Of a DNA stretch of 64,000 nucleotides, positions 11,240-20,216 are shown one piece after another (the stretch's first letter is position 1; every line of letters begins with the position of its first letter). Under the pieces are notes generated by a model that saw nothing but the letters and a program-made list of their open reading frames with translations, was not told the origin of the DNA and ran no database searches. A program made the position numbers and the translations under genes. The DNA comes from Oscillospiraceae bacterium. Lineage in GTDB: Bacteria; Bacillota; Clostridia; Oscillospirales; Acutalibacteraceae. The stretch spans positions 62,001-126,000 of the forward strand of contig JAQXNV010000022.1 of NCBI GenBank assembly GCA_029098185.1, written 5' to 3'.

Positions 11240-11254
11240 ATTTTATCCAAAGCA

Positions 11255-11290
11255 AAAACCCCGCAGAAGTTCTGCGGGGTTGCTGTTTTT
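11255..11290. terminator. Bidirectional terminator between convergent DUF1275 and pfk genes
   Basis: AAAAACCCCGCAGAAGTTCTGCGGGGTT palindrome with A/T tracts on both sides. Confidence 0.8.
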
Positions 11291-11306
11291 AGCAGGATGG
11301 TTATCG

Positions 11307-12389
11307 TTATTTATCGCCAAAGGTGATGCCGATGTCTCTGGCATACTGGATGAGATCCAGATCCAGGGGAACGGATTTCAGCTTGCCGGCAACATTCTCC
11401 AGCGGTACCGGAACGATCTTGTTATTTTGGAGCGCTACCATGTATCCGTACTGTTCATTGAGGATGAGCTTTGCCGCTGCGGCGCCGAACCGGGTCGCCA
11501 GTACACGGTCAGTAGGGGAGGGATCGCCGCCACGCTGGAAGTGGCCCGGCACCGTCACACGGACTTCTTTGCCGGTGTGTTCCCGGATCTCGGCGGCAAT
11601 GCGGTAGGAGATAGACGGATAATTCATGTTTTCTCGTTTGGCCTTCAGTTCTTTTTTGCTCATTTTGGCTTCTGCCTTAGAGATCGCGCCCTCTGCCACG
11701 GCCAGAATGGAGAAGTGCTTGCCTTTGCGTTCCCGCTCAGAGATGGTGTTGACAACGGAGTCGATGTCATAGGGGATCTCCGGCAGCAGGATGACGTCTG
11801 CGCCGGAAGCTACACCGGCGTACAGAGGCAGCCAGCCGACCTTATGCCCCATCACTTCTACGATAAAGATACGGCTGTGAGAATCGGCGGTGGTGTGGAT
11901 GCAGTCGATGACATGGCTGGCAATCTCCAATGCACTGTCAAAGCCGAAGGTCATATCGGTGCCCCACAGGTCGTTGTCAATGGTCTTTGGCAGGGTGACG
12001 ACGTTGAGCCCTTCCTCCCGCAGGAGATTGGCGGTTTTGTGGGTGCCGTTGCCGCCCAGGATCACCAGGCAGTCCAGACCCATCTGGCGGTAGTTGGATT
12101 TCATGGCCTTGACTTTATCGAGACCGTCGTCGCCGATGACCCGCATTTCTTTAAAGGGCTGGCGGGAGGTGCCGAGAATGGTGCCGCCGTGGGTCAAAAT
12201 GCCGGAAAAACGGGAGACTTCCAGGGAAAAATAATCTCCATAAATGAGGCCCCGATAACCATCCTTGATGCCCAGGATCTCCAGGTCGTCGCCTAATGCT
12301 TCGTACAGTGCTTTTCCCACACCGCGAATGGCCGCATTAAGGCCCTGGCAGTCGCCGCCGCTGGTGAGGATACCAATTCTTTTTTTCAT
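11307..12389 (-). CDS. pfkA: 6-phosphofructokinase, GGNG/PKTIDND subgroup
   Basis: MKKRIGILTSGGDCQGLNAAIRG, GGNGTHKTANLLREEGLNVVTLPKTIDNDLWGTDMTFGF; ORF track start is too far upstream, ATG at 12389 (minus) preferred. Confidence 0.93.
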   Translation of the reverse strand: MKKRIGILTSGGDCQGLNAAIRGVGKALYEALGDDLEILGIKDGYRGLIYGDYFSLEVSRFSGILTHGGTILGTSRQPFKEMRVIGDDGLDKVKAMKSNYRQMGLDCLVILGGNGTHKTANLLREEGLNVVTLPKTIDNDLWGTDMTFGFDSALEIASHVIDCIHTTADSHSRIFIVEVMGHKVGWLPLYAGVASGADVILLPEIPYDIDSVVNTISERERKGKHFSILAVAEGAISKAEAKMSKKELKAKRENMNYPSISYRIAAEIREHTGKEVRVTVPGHFQRGGDPSPTDRVLATRFGAAAAKLILNEQYGYMVALQNNKIVPVPLENVAGKLKSVPLDLDLIQYARDIGITFGDK

Positions 12390-12396
12390 CGATACA

Positions 12397-14541
12397 TTAC
12401 TCGCTTTCATCATTAGAATTTCGTTGTTTGCTGCTGTTGGGATTTTGTTGTGGTTTAAAGCCTTCGCTCCAATCCACGCGTTTGAGTTCATCTGCCCGCT
12501 GCTTTGCTTCCTTGGCAAAGTAGGTCTGGCAGTTTAAGGTCACCTTGCCCCGGCGGTCGATCATCTTGTATTCGCCGCTGGGCAGCAGGATCCGGGTATT
12601 GACGGTATCGTTGAGCATCGTCATAAGAATATGCTCTGTCCGATCTTTCAGATCCTCGTCCTCAATGGGGAATACCAGCTCGACCCGGCGATTCAGGTTC
12701 CGCTGCATCCAGTCGGCACTGCCCATGAAGATCTGCTTGTCGCCGCCATTTTCAAACATCCAGATGCGGCTGTGCTCTAAAAGCTGTCCCACGATGCTGT
12801 GGACAGAAATATTGTCGCTCAATCCCGGAATACCCGGCACCAAACAGCAGATGCCTCGGACGATCAACTGGATCTTGACGCCAGCCTTGGACGCCTCGTA
12901 CAATTGCTCGATGATCTTCGGGTCCACCAGAGAATTGACCTTGGCGACAATGCCTGCCTCGATGCCGTTCTTGGCGTTTTGGATCTCCTTTTCAATGCGG
13001 CGCTCAAAGAAGGAGCGCAGGCCATGGGGCGCCACGGCGAATTTATTGTATTCCGGCGGCATGGAGTAGCCGGTGAGAACATTGAACAGAGAGGAAGCGT
13101 CGGCGCCAAATGGCTCCGAGCAGGTGAATACACTGAGGTCGGTGTAGATTTTGGCCGTGGAGTCGTTATAGTTGCCGGTGCCCATGTGGACATACCGGCG
13201 GATGCCGTCCTCTTCCTTGCGCACGACCAGGGTGATCTTACAGTGGGTCTTTAGGCCCTGGAGACCGTAGATCACGTGACAGCCGGCATTTTCCAGCTTT
13301 TTGGCCCAGTGGATGTTGTTTTCCTCATCGAACCGGGCCTTCAGCTCTACCAGTACAGTGACCTGCTTACCGTTTTCCGCCGCCTTAATCAGCGAAGCGA
13401 TGATGGGAGAATTGCCGCTGACACGGTACAGCGTCTGTTTGATGGCCAGCACATCCTCATCCACGGCGGCCGCACGGATAAAGTCTACCACGGTCTGGAA
13501 GCTTTCATACGGATGGTGCAGCATCCTGTCTTTTTCTTTGATGGTGTCAAAAATATTTTCGCTGTCCACAAAATCAGCGGCAGGATACATTGGCACCACC
13601 GGCGCAAAGCACAGATCTTTAAATTCGCTCTGGGAGGCAAATTTGCCCAGGAACGTCAGGTCGATGGGGCCGGGCACCTCGTAGATCTCATCGCTTTTCA
13701 CCTTGAGGGAGTCGGTGAGGAAGTTCTTTGTCTGCTTATCGCACTTTTGGATCAATTGCAGACGGATGGGACGGCCCCGCTTCCGTTTTTTGATGGACTT
13801 CTCGATTTCCTGCAACAGGTCGTCGGTGTCCTCGTCGATGTTTAGGTCGGAGTTCCGCGTGATGCGGAACAGGGTGCAGGCCTTGATCTTGTGCAGCTCA
13901 AAGAGGCTGGAGATCCGGTAGATGATGATGTCCTCCAGCAGCGTAAACTGTGACTGTCCCTCCGGGCTGGGGATCTTTAGGAACCGGGGGAGAATGGATG
14001 GGGCCTGGACCACGGCAAAGCAGGATTCCTTTTGCTCGTCCTTTAAATGGACGGCGATATTGAGGCTCTTGTTGGCCAGGTGCGGGAAGGGCCGGCTGGG
14101 GTCTACCGCCAGGGGCGTCAGCACGGGGAACAGGATCTTATCGAAGTACTGAGAAATATAGGAAAGCTGTTCCTCGTTCATTTCCTCTGGCGTTAAAAAG
14201 GAGATATTCTGCTTTTTGAGGGCAGGTACAATGGAGCGCTGCCAGCAGGAATATTGTTTTTCGGTAAAGTCGTGGATCTTCTTTTGCAGTTCCTCCAACA
14301 GCTTTTGGGGAGTAAAGCCGGAGACATCCTCGTTCGTATAGTCAGACAGGACCTGGGCTTTGACACCGGCCACCCGGACCATGAAGAATTCATCCAGGTT
14401 GGATTCACTGATGGCCAAAAAACGGATCCGTTCCATCAGGGGATTTTCTTTTTCCAGAGCTTCGTCCAGGACTCGGCTGTTAAAGTCGAGCCAGCTCAGC
14501 TCACGGTTGATATAGGGAAATGATTGGTTCTGATAATCCAT
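12397..14541 (-). CDS. ppk1: Polyphosphate kinase 1
   Basis: NRELSWLDFNSRVLDEA, FFMVRVAGVK, RYVHMGTGNYND, HSRIWMFENGG, SADWMQRNLNRRVE. Confidence 0.97.
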   Translation of the reverse strand: MDYQNQSFPYINRELSWLDFNSRVLDEALEKENPLMERIRFLAISESNLDEFFMVRVAGVKAQVLSDYTNEDVSGFTPQKLLEELQKKIHDFTEKQYSCWQRSIVPALKKQNISFLTPEEMNEEQLSYISQYFDKILFPVLTPLAVDPSRPFPHLANKSLNIAVHLKDEQKESCFAVVQAPSILPRFLKIPSPEGQSQFTLLEDIIIYRISSLFELHKIKACTLFRITRNSDLNIDEDTDDLLQEIEKSIKKRKRGRPIRLQLIQKCDKQTKNFLTDSLKVKSDEIYEVPGPIDLTFLGKFASQSEFKDLCFAPVVPMYPAADFVDSENIFDTIKEKDRMLHHPYESFQTVVDFIRAAAVDEDVLAIKQTLYRVSGNSPIIASLIKAAENGKQVTVLVELKARFDEENNIHWAKKLENAGCHVIYGLQGLKTHCKITLVVRKEEDGIRRYVHMGTGNYNDSTAKIYTDLSVFTCSEPFGADASSLFNVLTGYSMPPEYNKFAVAPHGLRSFFERRIEKEIQNAKNGIEAGIVAKVNSLVDPKIIEQLYEASKAGVKIQLIVRGICCLVPGIPGLSDNISVHSIVGQLLEHSRIWMFENGGDKQIFMGSADWMQRNLNRRVELVFPIEDEDLKDRTEHILMTMLNDTVNTRILLPSGEYKMIDRRGKVTLNCQTYFAKEAKQRADELKRVDWSEGFKPQQNPNSSKQRNSNDESE

Positions 14542-14560
14542 AATCGCGTTCCTCTTTCTG

Positions 14561-16120
14561 TCAGATCATAGTGGATTTGATTTGCAGGACAGGCTGGATG
14601 CCGAAAGCCGCCTTAAAGAAGGGGGCGCAGTGGCGCACAGCCCATTTTTCCAGATACAGGTTCTGGTCACAGACGCCGGAAAGAACGATCTCATCGCCCC
14701 GCAGTTTTACTTTGATTTCCTGAATCTTATGTTTTCTCGACTTATCCAGGGCGTTGGCCAGCCGGAAGATGGCCGTCAGCTTGGAGCACAGGAGCAGTTG
14801 TTCTTCTGTAAAGGACAAAAAGCTGACGCCGTCAAAATTGGGGTCCCACAGCTCGTTGAAGTTGGCAACGACAGCGGCCAATTTCATGTCCTCGCTGGAA
14901 AGGCCGCAAATGTCGATGTTCCGGATGACCTCTGCGGCACAGCCGCCTTTGGCGTTGACAAAATACCCGGAATCATGTAAAATTGCCGCCACCTGCAAAA
15001 TGGTGCGGTGCTTGTTGGTAAAGCCGTGGAGCCGCTTGAGCCGGTCGAACAGGTTGACTGCGTGATGGGCGATGACCGTATAGTGGGCCGGGTCGCACTG
15101 ATAGCGGGCAGCAAAGGTCTCTGCACAGGCAATGGCGCTTTTTTCCATGTAACTGTCGTATTCTCGTTTCCAGTTGGAAAAGAGCATCTTCCGCAGGAAA
15201 GCGTCGTCCAGGTCGATTTTTGGGATGAGGATCTCATCGGCCTGGGTCAGGTTCATCAGGCGGGAGAAGATGGACAGGGAGGAGTAGAGCATCTCCGCCC
15301 GCTCCTCGCTGATCTGAAAGGCCAGGGAGAGCTGATCCAGACTGTTGTTTTTCACCTGGTGGAACAGCTTTCGAATGGCGTCGCCGGTAACTCGGTACAT
15401 ACCGCCTTCTAAGGAAGCGCCGCAGAGCCTAGCGACCAGATCCATTTCTGTGCCGGTCATGACGAGACTGTCGATCATCTGGCTGGGGAAGGGCATGACG
15501 ATGTTGTCAAAGACGGAATCGAGATATTCCTCGGCGGCCTCATCAAAGGCGCTGTTGCTGGCTGCAATATCGTCCAGCATATCGTGGATTTTGAGGGAAC
15601 CCATGGACAGCGTTTGGGAAAAGGTAATGACGCCGTTTTCATGGATGCACAGTCCGGTAGAGCCGGTGCCGGTGTGAGAGATCAGCGTTTTTTTATTGGG
15701 AACGAGACCGTTTTGACTATTGACGGTGCGGATGACCTCATAATAGATGAGGGCCTTTTCCATGGAGTCATCGCAGATCTGGACGGTCATGCCGGTCTTT
15801 ACTTTGATCTGGTCCACAACGAACTTTTGGTTTTTCGCTTCCCGCAGGGCGCTGGTGGCAATGACGGTGTAGTCCTGTACGCCATATTCCTTCATCACGA
15901 CCTGATAGTCCTCTAAGATCTCGCATAATTCCTTGAGACACTCAAAGCTGATGCGGCCGGTATTAAATACCTCGTGGCCCAGATAGAGAGGCTTTTTCAG
16001 AGTGTCGATTTTGTGAACCTGGTTGTTTTTCTGCTCAGCCAGGATCATTTTGACGACGCTGGAGCCGATGTCGATAACGGCAACAGTCTTTTTACTTTTT
16101 TGCTTTGTCAGGGGGATCAC
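14561..16120 (-). CDS. ppx: Exopolyphosphatase/Ppx-GppA phosphatase with C-terminal HD domain
   Basis: VAVIDIGSSVVKMILAE, TSALREAKN, HTGTGSTGLCIHENG; HD region AAILHDSGYFVN. Confidence 0.9.
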   Translation of the reverse strand: MIPLTKQKSKKTVAVIDIGSSVVKMILAEQKNNQVHKIDTLKKPLYLGHEVFNTGRISFECLKELCEILEDYQVVMKEYGVQDYTVIATSALREAKNQKFVVDQIKVKTGMTVQICDDSMEKALIYYEVIRTVNSQNGLVPNKKTLISHTGTGSTGLCIHENGVITFSQTLSMGSLKIHDMLDDIAASNSAFDEAAEEYLDSVFDNIVMPFPSQMIDSLVMTGTEMDLVARLCGASLEGGMYRVTGDAIRKLFHQVKNNSLDQLSLAFQISEERAEMLYSSLSIFSRLMNLTQADEILIPKIDLDDAFLRKMLFSNWKREYDSYMEKSAIACAETFAARYQCDPAHYTVIAHHAVNLFDRLKRLHGFTNKHRTILQVAAILHDSGYFVNAKGGCAAEVIRNIDICGLSSEDMKLAAVVANFNELWDPNFDGVSFLSFTEEQLLLCSKLTAIFRLANALDKSRKHKIQEIKVKLRGDEIVLSGVCDQNLYLEKWAVRHCAPFFKAAFGIQPVLQIKSTMI

Positions 16121-16254
16121 CGCTTTCTAAACATGAAAAAAATGAAAAAAGATTGTAAAATGGATGCAATGGTTTTTCTAAAAAATATTATAACAAAGAA
16201 ACGAAAACACCACAATTTGATTGTGTAAAAAATTTGTAAAAAACAGAAATAAAG

Positions 16255-16300
16255 ACAGAAAAAAAGAGAGTCCTTTAAAAAACGGCTCTCCTTTTTTCGA
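16255..16300. terminator. Intrinsic terminator-like hairpin, probably for the minus-strand small gene or a bidirectional element
   Basis: AAAAAGAGAGTCC...GGCTCTCCTTTTTT inverted repeat. Confidence 0.5.
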
Positions 16301-16320
16301 ACTTTTCAGATGCTAGTACA

Positions 16321-16581
16321 TTATTTTGTGTAAGCGGCGATCTTTGCGGCGACCTCGTCGGCGGTAACGGCTGTTACGCCAGCGTCATCCTTGCCGGGAG
16401 CGCCCTTCTCAAACAGTACGACGATGTGGTCGTTGTTGTCATAGGTGATGTGGTTTGCCTTTGGGCAGGTCAGATCATCCTCGAACCAGGTGTAACCGTT
16501 GTCGGTGTTGTAATAGATTCTGGCCCAACGGGTATCTGCGTTGTAATCTTCCACTGCTGTGAGAATTTCCTTTGTTGCCAT
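16321..16581 (-). CDS. Hypothetical small acidic protein (86 aa)
   Basis: Complete ORF with SD (GGAAG) upstream of ATG, isolated between terminator-like and regulatory sequences; no family recognised. Confidence 0.7.
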   Translation of the reverse strand: MATKEILTAVEDYNADTRWARIYYNTDNGYTWFEDDLTCPKANHITYDNNDHIVVLFEKGAPGKDDAGVTAVTADEVAAKIAAYTK

Positions 16582-16751
16582 AGTGGTACTTCCTTTCCAA
16601 ACGATGTTTCAAGCTGTGCGGCGTTTCCACTCCGCAATATGGTTAGTTTATCACGATTTGGTTTATTTTGCAAGTGTATTTCCTCAAGGGGATGGTTGCA
16701 ATTGCTGCAAAAATATGATACGATAAATACAATTATGACAGCAATTCCATC

Positions 16752-16793
16752 AGACAGTTCGCTCAGACCATCCTGTCTTTAAACAAAACTAGG
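16752..16793 (+). promoter_or_regulatory. Probable preQ1-I riboswitch aptamer
   Basis: AGACAG-TTCGCTCAGACCATC-CTGTCT-TTAAACAAAACTAGG: perfect 6-bp P1, loop, and A-rich tail AAACAAAACTAGG, matching the preQ1-I layout (P1/L1/A-rich tail pseudoknot); directly upstream of queD-queE-folE-queC-queF. Confidence 0.8.
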
Positions 16794-16835
16794 CTGCCGA
16801 ACTTGTTTGAACGCTTTGCGGACAGGTAGCCTTTT
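16791..16835 (+). terminator. Riboswitch expression-platform terminator
   Basis: AGGCTGCC...GGTAGCCT followed by TTTT; 5' arm overlaps the aptamer 3' tail. Confidence 0.65.
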
Positions 16836-16900
16836 GGCGTGCTTGTCTGCATTTTTTATTTTTGATTTGGAAAAAGACTGGAAAAAACGAGGGAGGAACT

Positions 16901-17314
16901 ATGTTTCAGTTAAAAAGCGAAGTGCAGTTTGATATGGCCCACTATCTCCACGGCTATCAGGGAAAGTGCTCCAACATTCACGGCCATCGGTATCGCCTGG
17001 TGGCCATGTTCAAAGCGGAAACGTTATGTGACAGCGGCCAGACTCGGGGCATGGTGGCCGATTTCCATGAAGTGAAAAACGTTTTGCGGGCGCTAGCAGA
17101 GCGCTACGACCACAAGCTGCTGGTGGAGGACAACGAGGAAGGCCGGCGATTGCAAAAGGAGCTTGCCGTTTATGACGTAGTGCTGGTGCCGTACCGTCCT
17201 ACAGCGGAGGAGATGAGCCGGGCCATGTTCCGGGAAATTCAGTCTGCCGGACTGCCGGTGTCATCGGTGGAATTGTATGAAACGCCCACCAACAGTTGTA
17301 TCTACAGTGAATGA
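16901..17314 (+). CDS. queD: 6-carboxytetrahydropterin synthase QueD
   Basis: FDMAHYLHGYQGKCSNIHGHRYRL, MVADFHEVK, DHKLL, ELYETPTNSCIY. Confidence 0.95.
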   Translation: MFQLKSEVQFDMAHYLHGYQGKCSNIHGHRYRLVAMFKAETLCDSGQTRGMVADFHEVKNVLRALAERYDHKLLVEDNEEGRRLQKELAVYDVVLVPYRPTAEEMSRAMFREIQSAGLPVSSVELYETPTNSCIYSE

Positions 17315-17325
17315 GAGGTGGCAGG

Positions 17326-17988
17326 ATGTTTCCCATCATTGAAAAATTTCTCTCCATCGACGGGGAGGGCCCTACCGCCGGGTATCTGGCAGCGTTTATC
17401 CGCTTTCAGGGATGTAACCTGCGGTGTCATTGGTGTGATACCACCTATTCTTTTTCAGCGGATAATGTGCGCAGCCACGAAACAGCAGAGGCGCTCTATC
17501 AGTTCGTGAAAGAGACCGGCGCTCACTACGTCACGCTCACCGGCGGAGAGCCGCTGATCCAGAGAGAGATCGGAACGCTGCTGTCGCTCTTGCAGGAGGA
17601 TGAGGCGCTGGAGACCCATATCGAGACAAACGGTTCTGTAGACATTGCGCCGTTTCAGCAGTCGTTCCCCCGCATATCCTTTATCGTCGATTACAAATTA
17701 AACGGCAGCGGCATGACAGAGCAGATGCACCAAAATAATCTGGCGGTCATTCGTAAAACAGACGCTTATAAATTCGTCATTGCCGGCAAAGAGGATCTAT
17801 ACCAGGCGGAGAAGGTCCTGCGGGAAAACGATCTGTGTGAAAAGACCCAGGTATTTTTCTCGCCGGTGCTGGGGAAAATGGACCCGGCGGACATGGTAGA
17901 ATTTTTAAAAGCGGAAAAGCTGGATCGGGTACGGTTACAGCTACAGCTCCATAAAATCATCTGGCATCCGGACGCCAAGGGCGTTTGA
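17326..17988 (+). CDS. queE: 7-carboxy-7-deazaguanine synthase QueE (radical SAM)
   Basis: SIDGEGPTAGYLAAFIRFQGCNLRCHWCDTTYSF, LTGGEPL, IETNGS. Confidence 0.95.
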   Translation: MFPIIEKFLSIDGEGPTAGYLAAFIRFQGCNLRCHWCDTTYSFSADNVRSHETAEALYQFVKETGAHYVTLTGGEPLIQREIGTLLSLLQEDEALETHIETNGSVDIAPFQQSFPRISFIVDYKLNGSGMTEQMHQNNLAVIRKTDAYKFVIAGKEDLYQAEKVLRENDLCEKTQVFFSPVLGKMDPADMVEFLKAEKLDRVRLQLQLHKIIWHPDAKGV

Positions 17989-18009
17989 CCATAGAAAAGA
18001 GGAAGAACA

Positions 18010-18603
18010 ATGGCAAAACAAATTGATACGGAAAAAATAGAATCGTGTGTCCGGGAGCTGCTCATCGCCCTGGGGGATGACCCGGAGCGGGAGGGCCTGA
18101 AGGACACGCCGAAACGGGTAGCGAAAATGTATGCGGAGGTGTTTGCCGGCATGACCTACACCAACGCAGAGATCGCTGAGATGTTTGGCACCACCTTTGA
18201 GCAGGAGGATTTTCTCCAGAAAAATGATAAGAACCTTATCGTCGTCCGGGACATTCCCATCTTCAGTTATTGTGAGCACCACATGGCGTTGATGTATAAT
18301 ATGAAGGTGTCTGTCGTTTATCGGCCGGTAGAGAAGATCATCGGTCTGTCGAAAATCGCCCGCATCGCCGACATGGTAGGCCGCCGGTTGCAATTGCAGG
18401 AGCGCATCGGCAGCGACATCGCTGAAATTGTGTCCATGGTGACGGAAAGCCCTGATGTGGGCGTGTTGATCCAGGGCGAGCATAGCTGCATGACGGCCCG
18501 GGGGATCGAAAAGCCCGGTACTCTGACGGTGACCACTTCCTTCCGAGGCATTTTCCAAAGCGATGACCGCCTGCGGCAGGAAGCGCTGATCTTATTAAAA
18601 TAA
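18010..18603 (+). CDS. folE: GTP cyclohydrolase I
   Basis: [52 protein letters not shown]. Confidence 0.97.
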   Translation: MAKQIDTEKIESCVRELLIALGDDPEREGLKDTPKRVAKMYAEVFAGMTYTNAEIAEMFGTTFEQEDFLQKNDKNLIVVRDIPIFSYCEHHMALMYNMKVSVVYRPVEKIIGLSKIARIADMVGRRLQLQERIGSDIAEIVSMVTESPDVGVLIQGEHSCMTARGIEKPGTLTVTTSFRGIFQSDDRLRQEALILLK

Positions 18604-18643
18604 GCGATAGCAATGCGCAAAAAAGTTCTGTTAGACCGAGGCG

Positions 18644-19021
18644 ATGAACGTGAACAGTTACCGGGAGGAACTCCTGCGTTTTGCCAAAGAGACCTTTGGC
18701 ACACAGCCGGAATATCTGTGGGAAAAGACGCCGGACTGCTGTGTCCTGCGCCACAAGGACAACCGAAAATGGTATGGCGTCTTTCTCAATGGACCAAAGC
18801 AGACCTTGGGCCTACGGGGAAGGGACCGGATAGATATGCTCAACGTAAAGGTAGATCCGTTTACCGGTTCTTTACTGCGTCAGGAGACGGGCTTTTTTCC
18901 AGCATATCACATGAATAAGGACCACTGGGTAACGATTTTACTGGACGGGACCGTAGAATTTCTGCGAATCTGCGACCTGCTCCAGGATAGCTTTTATCTG
19001 ACAGGACAGAAATCATCCTAA
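18644..19021 (+). CDS. MmcQ/YjbR family (DUF419) protein
   Basis: LLRFAKETFGTQPEYLWEKTPDCCVLRHKDNRKWYGVFLN, PAYHMNKDHWVTILLDGTV. Confidence 0.85.
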   Translation: MNVNSYREELLRFAKETFGTQPEYLWEKTPDCCVLRHKDNRKWYGVFLNGPKQTLGLRGRDRIDMLNVKVDPFTGSLLRQETGFFPAYHMNKDHWVTILLDGTVEFLRICDLLQDSFYLTGQKSS

Positions 19022-19033
19022 AGGAGGACAAAG

Positions 19034-19693
19034 ATGAACAAGAATGCAGTTGTCGTGTTCAGCGGCGGACAGGATTCTACGACCTGTCTGTTTTGGGCGC
19101 TGGAGCGATTTGAAAAGGTGATCGCCGTGACCTTTGATTACGGTCAGCGGCATAAATTGGAGATCGACTGTGCCAGAGAGATCGCAAAAGATCTGGGTGT
19201 GGAGCACCATGTGCTGGACATCTCTTTGCTCAATCAACTGGCGCCTAATTCCCTTACCCGGAGCGACATCCCGGTAGAAGCGGCCAAAGACGGTGAACTG
19301 CCCAACAGCTTTGTAGAGGGGCGCAACCTGCTGTTTTTCAGCTTTGCGGCAGTGTTGGCAAAAGTGAAGGGCTGTGATCATCTGGTGGTGGGCGTGTCCC
19401 AGACAGATTTTTCCGGCTATCCCGACTGTCGGGACAACTTTATCAAGTCGCTCAATTTGACGATCAACCTGGCTATGGACCATCAGTTTGAGATTCACAC
19501 GCCGCTTATGTGGATCGACAAAGCGGATACCTGGCAACTGGCCGATGAAATGGGTCGACTGGACTATGTGCGGGAAAAGACACTGACCTGTTATAACGGC
19601 GTCAAAGGGGACGGCTGCGGAACGTGTCCTAGCTGTATCCTGCGGAAAAAAGGACTGGAAACGTATCTTGCGAGAAAGGCGGAACAGCAATGA
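19034..19693 (+). CDS. queC: 7-cyano-7-deazaguanine synthase QueC
   Basis: [59 protein letters not shown]. Confidence 0.97.
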   Translation: MNKNAVVVFSGGQDSTTCLFWALERFEKVIAVTFDYGQRHKLEIDCAREIAKDLGVEHHVLDISLLNQLAPNSLTRSDIPVEAAKDGELPNSFVEGRNLLFFSFAAVLAKVKGCDHLVVGVSQTDFSGYPDCRDNFIKSLNLTINLAMDHQFEIHTPLMWIDKADTWQLADEMGRLDYVREKTLTCYNGVKGDGCGTCPSCILRKKGLETYLARKAEQQ

Positions 19694-20175
19694 GCAGAGA
19701 ACAGGAACCCCTGACGCTGCTGGGCAATCAGAACGTCAGTTACAAAAGCGATTACGCCCCGGAGGTGCTGGAGACATTCCAGAACAAGCATCCCGACAAC
19801 GACTACTTTGTCAAGTTCAATTGTCCGGAGTTTACCAGTTTGTGCCCCATTACGGGCCAGCCGGATTTTGCCACCATTTACATCAGCTATATTCCTGACC
19901 AGAAGATGGTGGAGAGCAAATCTTTGAAGCTGTATCTGTTCAGCTTTCGCAATCACGGCGACTTCCACGAGGATTGCGTCAACATCATCATGAAAGACCT
20001 CATCAATCTGATGGACCCTCGATATATTGAAGTTTGGGGCAAGTTTACGCCCCGGGGCGGCATCAGCATAGACCCTTACTGCAACTATGGCCGTCCCGGC
20101 ACGAAGTACGAAAAAATGGCCGACTATCGCTTGATGAACCACGACCTTTATCCGGAAAAGATCGACAACCGATAG
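19690..20175 (+). CDS. queF: NADPH-dependent 7-cyano-7-deazaguanine reductase QueF
   Basis: [55 protein letters not shown]. Confidence 0.97.
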   Translation: MSREQEPLTLLGNQNVSYKSDYAPEVLETFQNKHPDNDYFVKFNCPEFTSLCPITGQPDFATIYISYIPDQKMVESKSLKLYLFSFRNHGDFHEDCVNIIMKDLINLMDPRYIEVWGKFTPRGGISIDPYCNYGRPGTKYEKMADYRLMNHDLYPEKIDNR

Positions 20176-20187
20176 ATCACGCCAGAC

Positions 20188-20216
20188 AAAAGCCTCCCCA
20201 ATGGGAGGCTTTTTTA
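20188..20216. terminator. Bidirectional terminator between queF and the convergent flavodoxin-like gene
   Basis: AAAAGCCTCCCCAATGGGAGGCTTTTTT. Confidence 0.8.

Noticed and set aside
11280-12296. 338-aa plus-strand ORF opposite pfk
   Set aside because: Overlaps the pfk gene and the bidirectional terminator; no protein family features.
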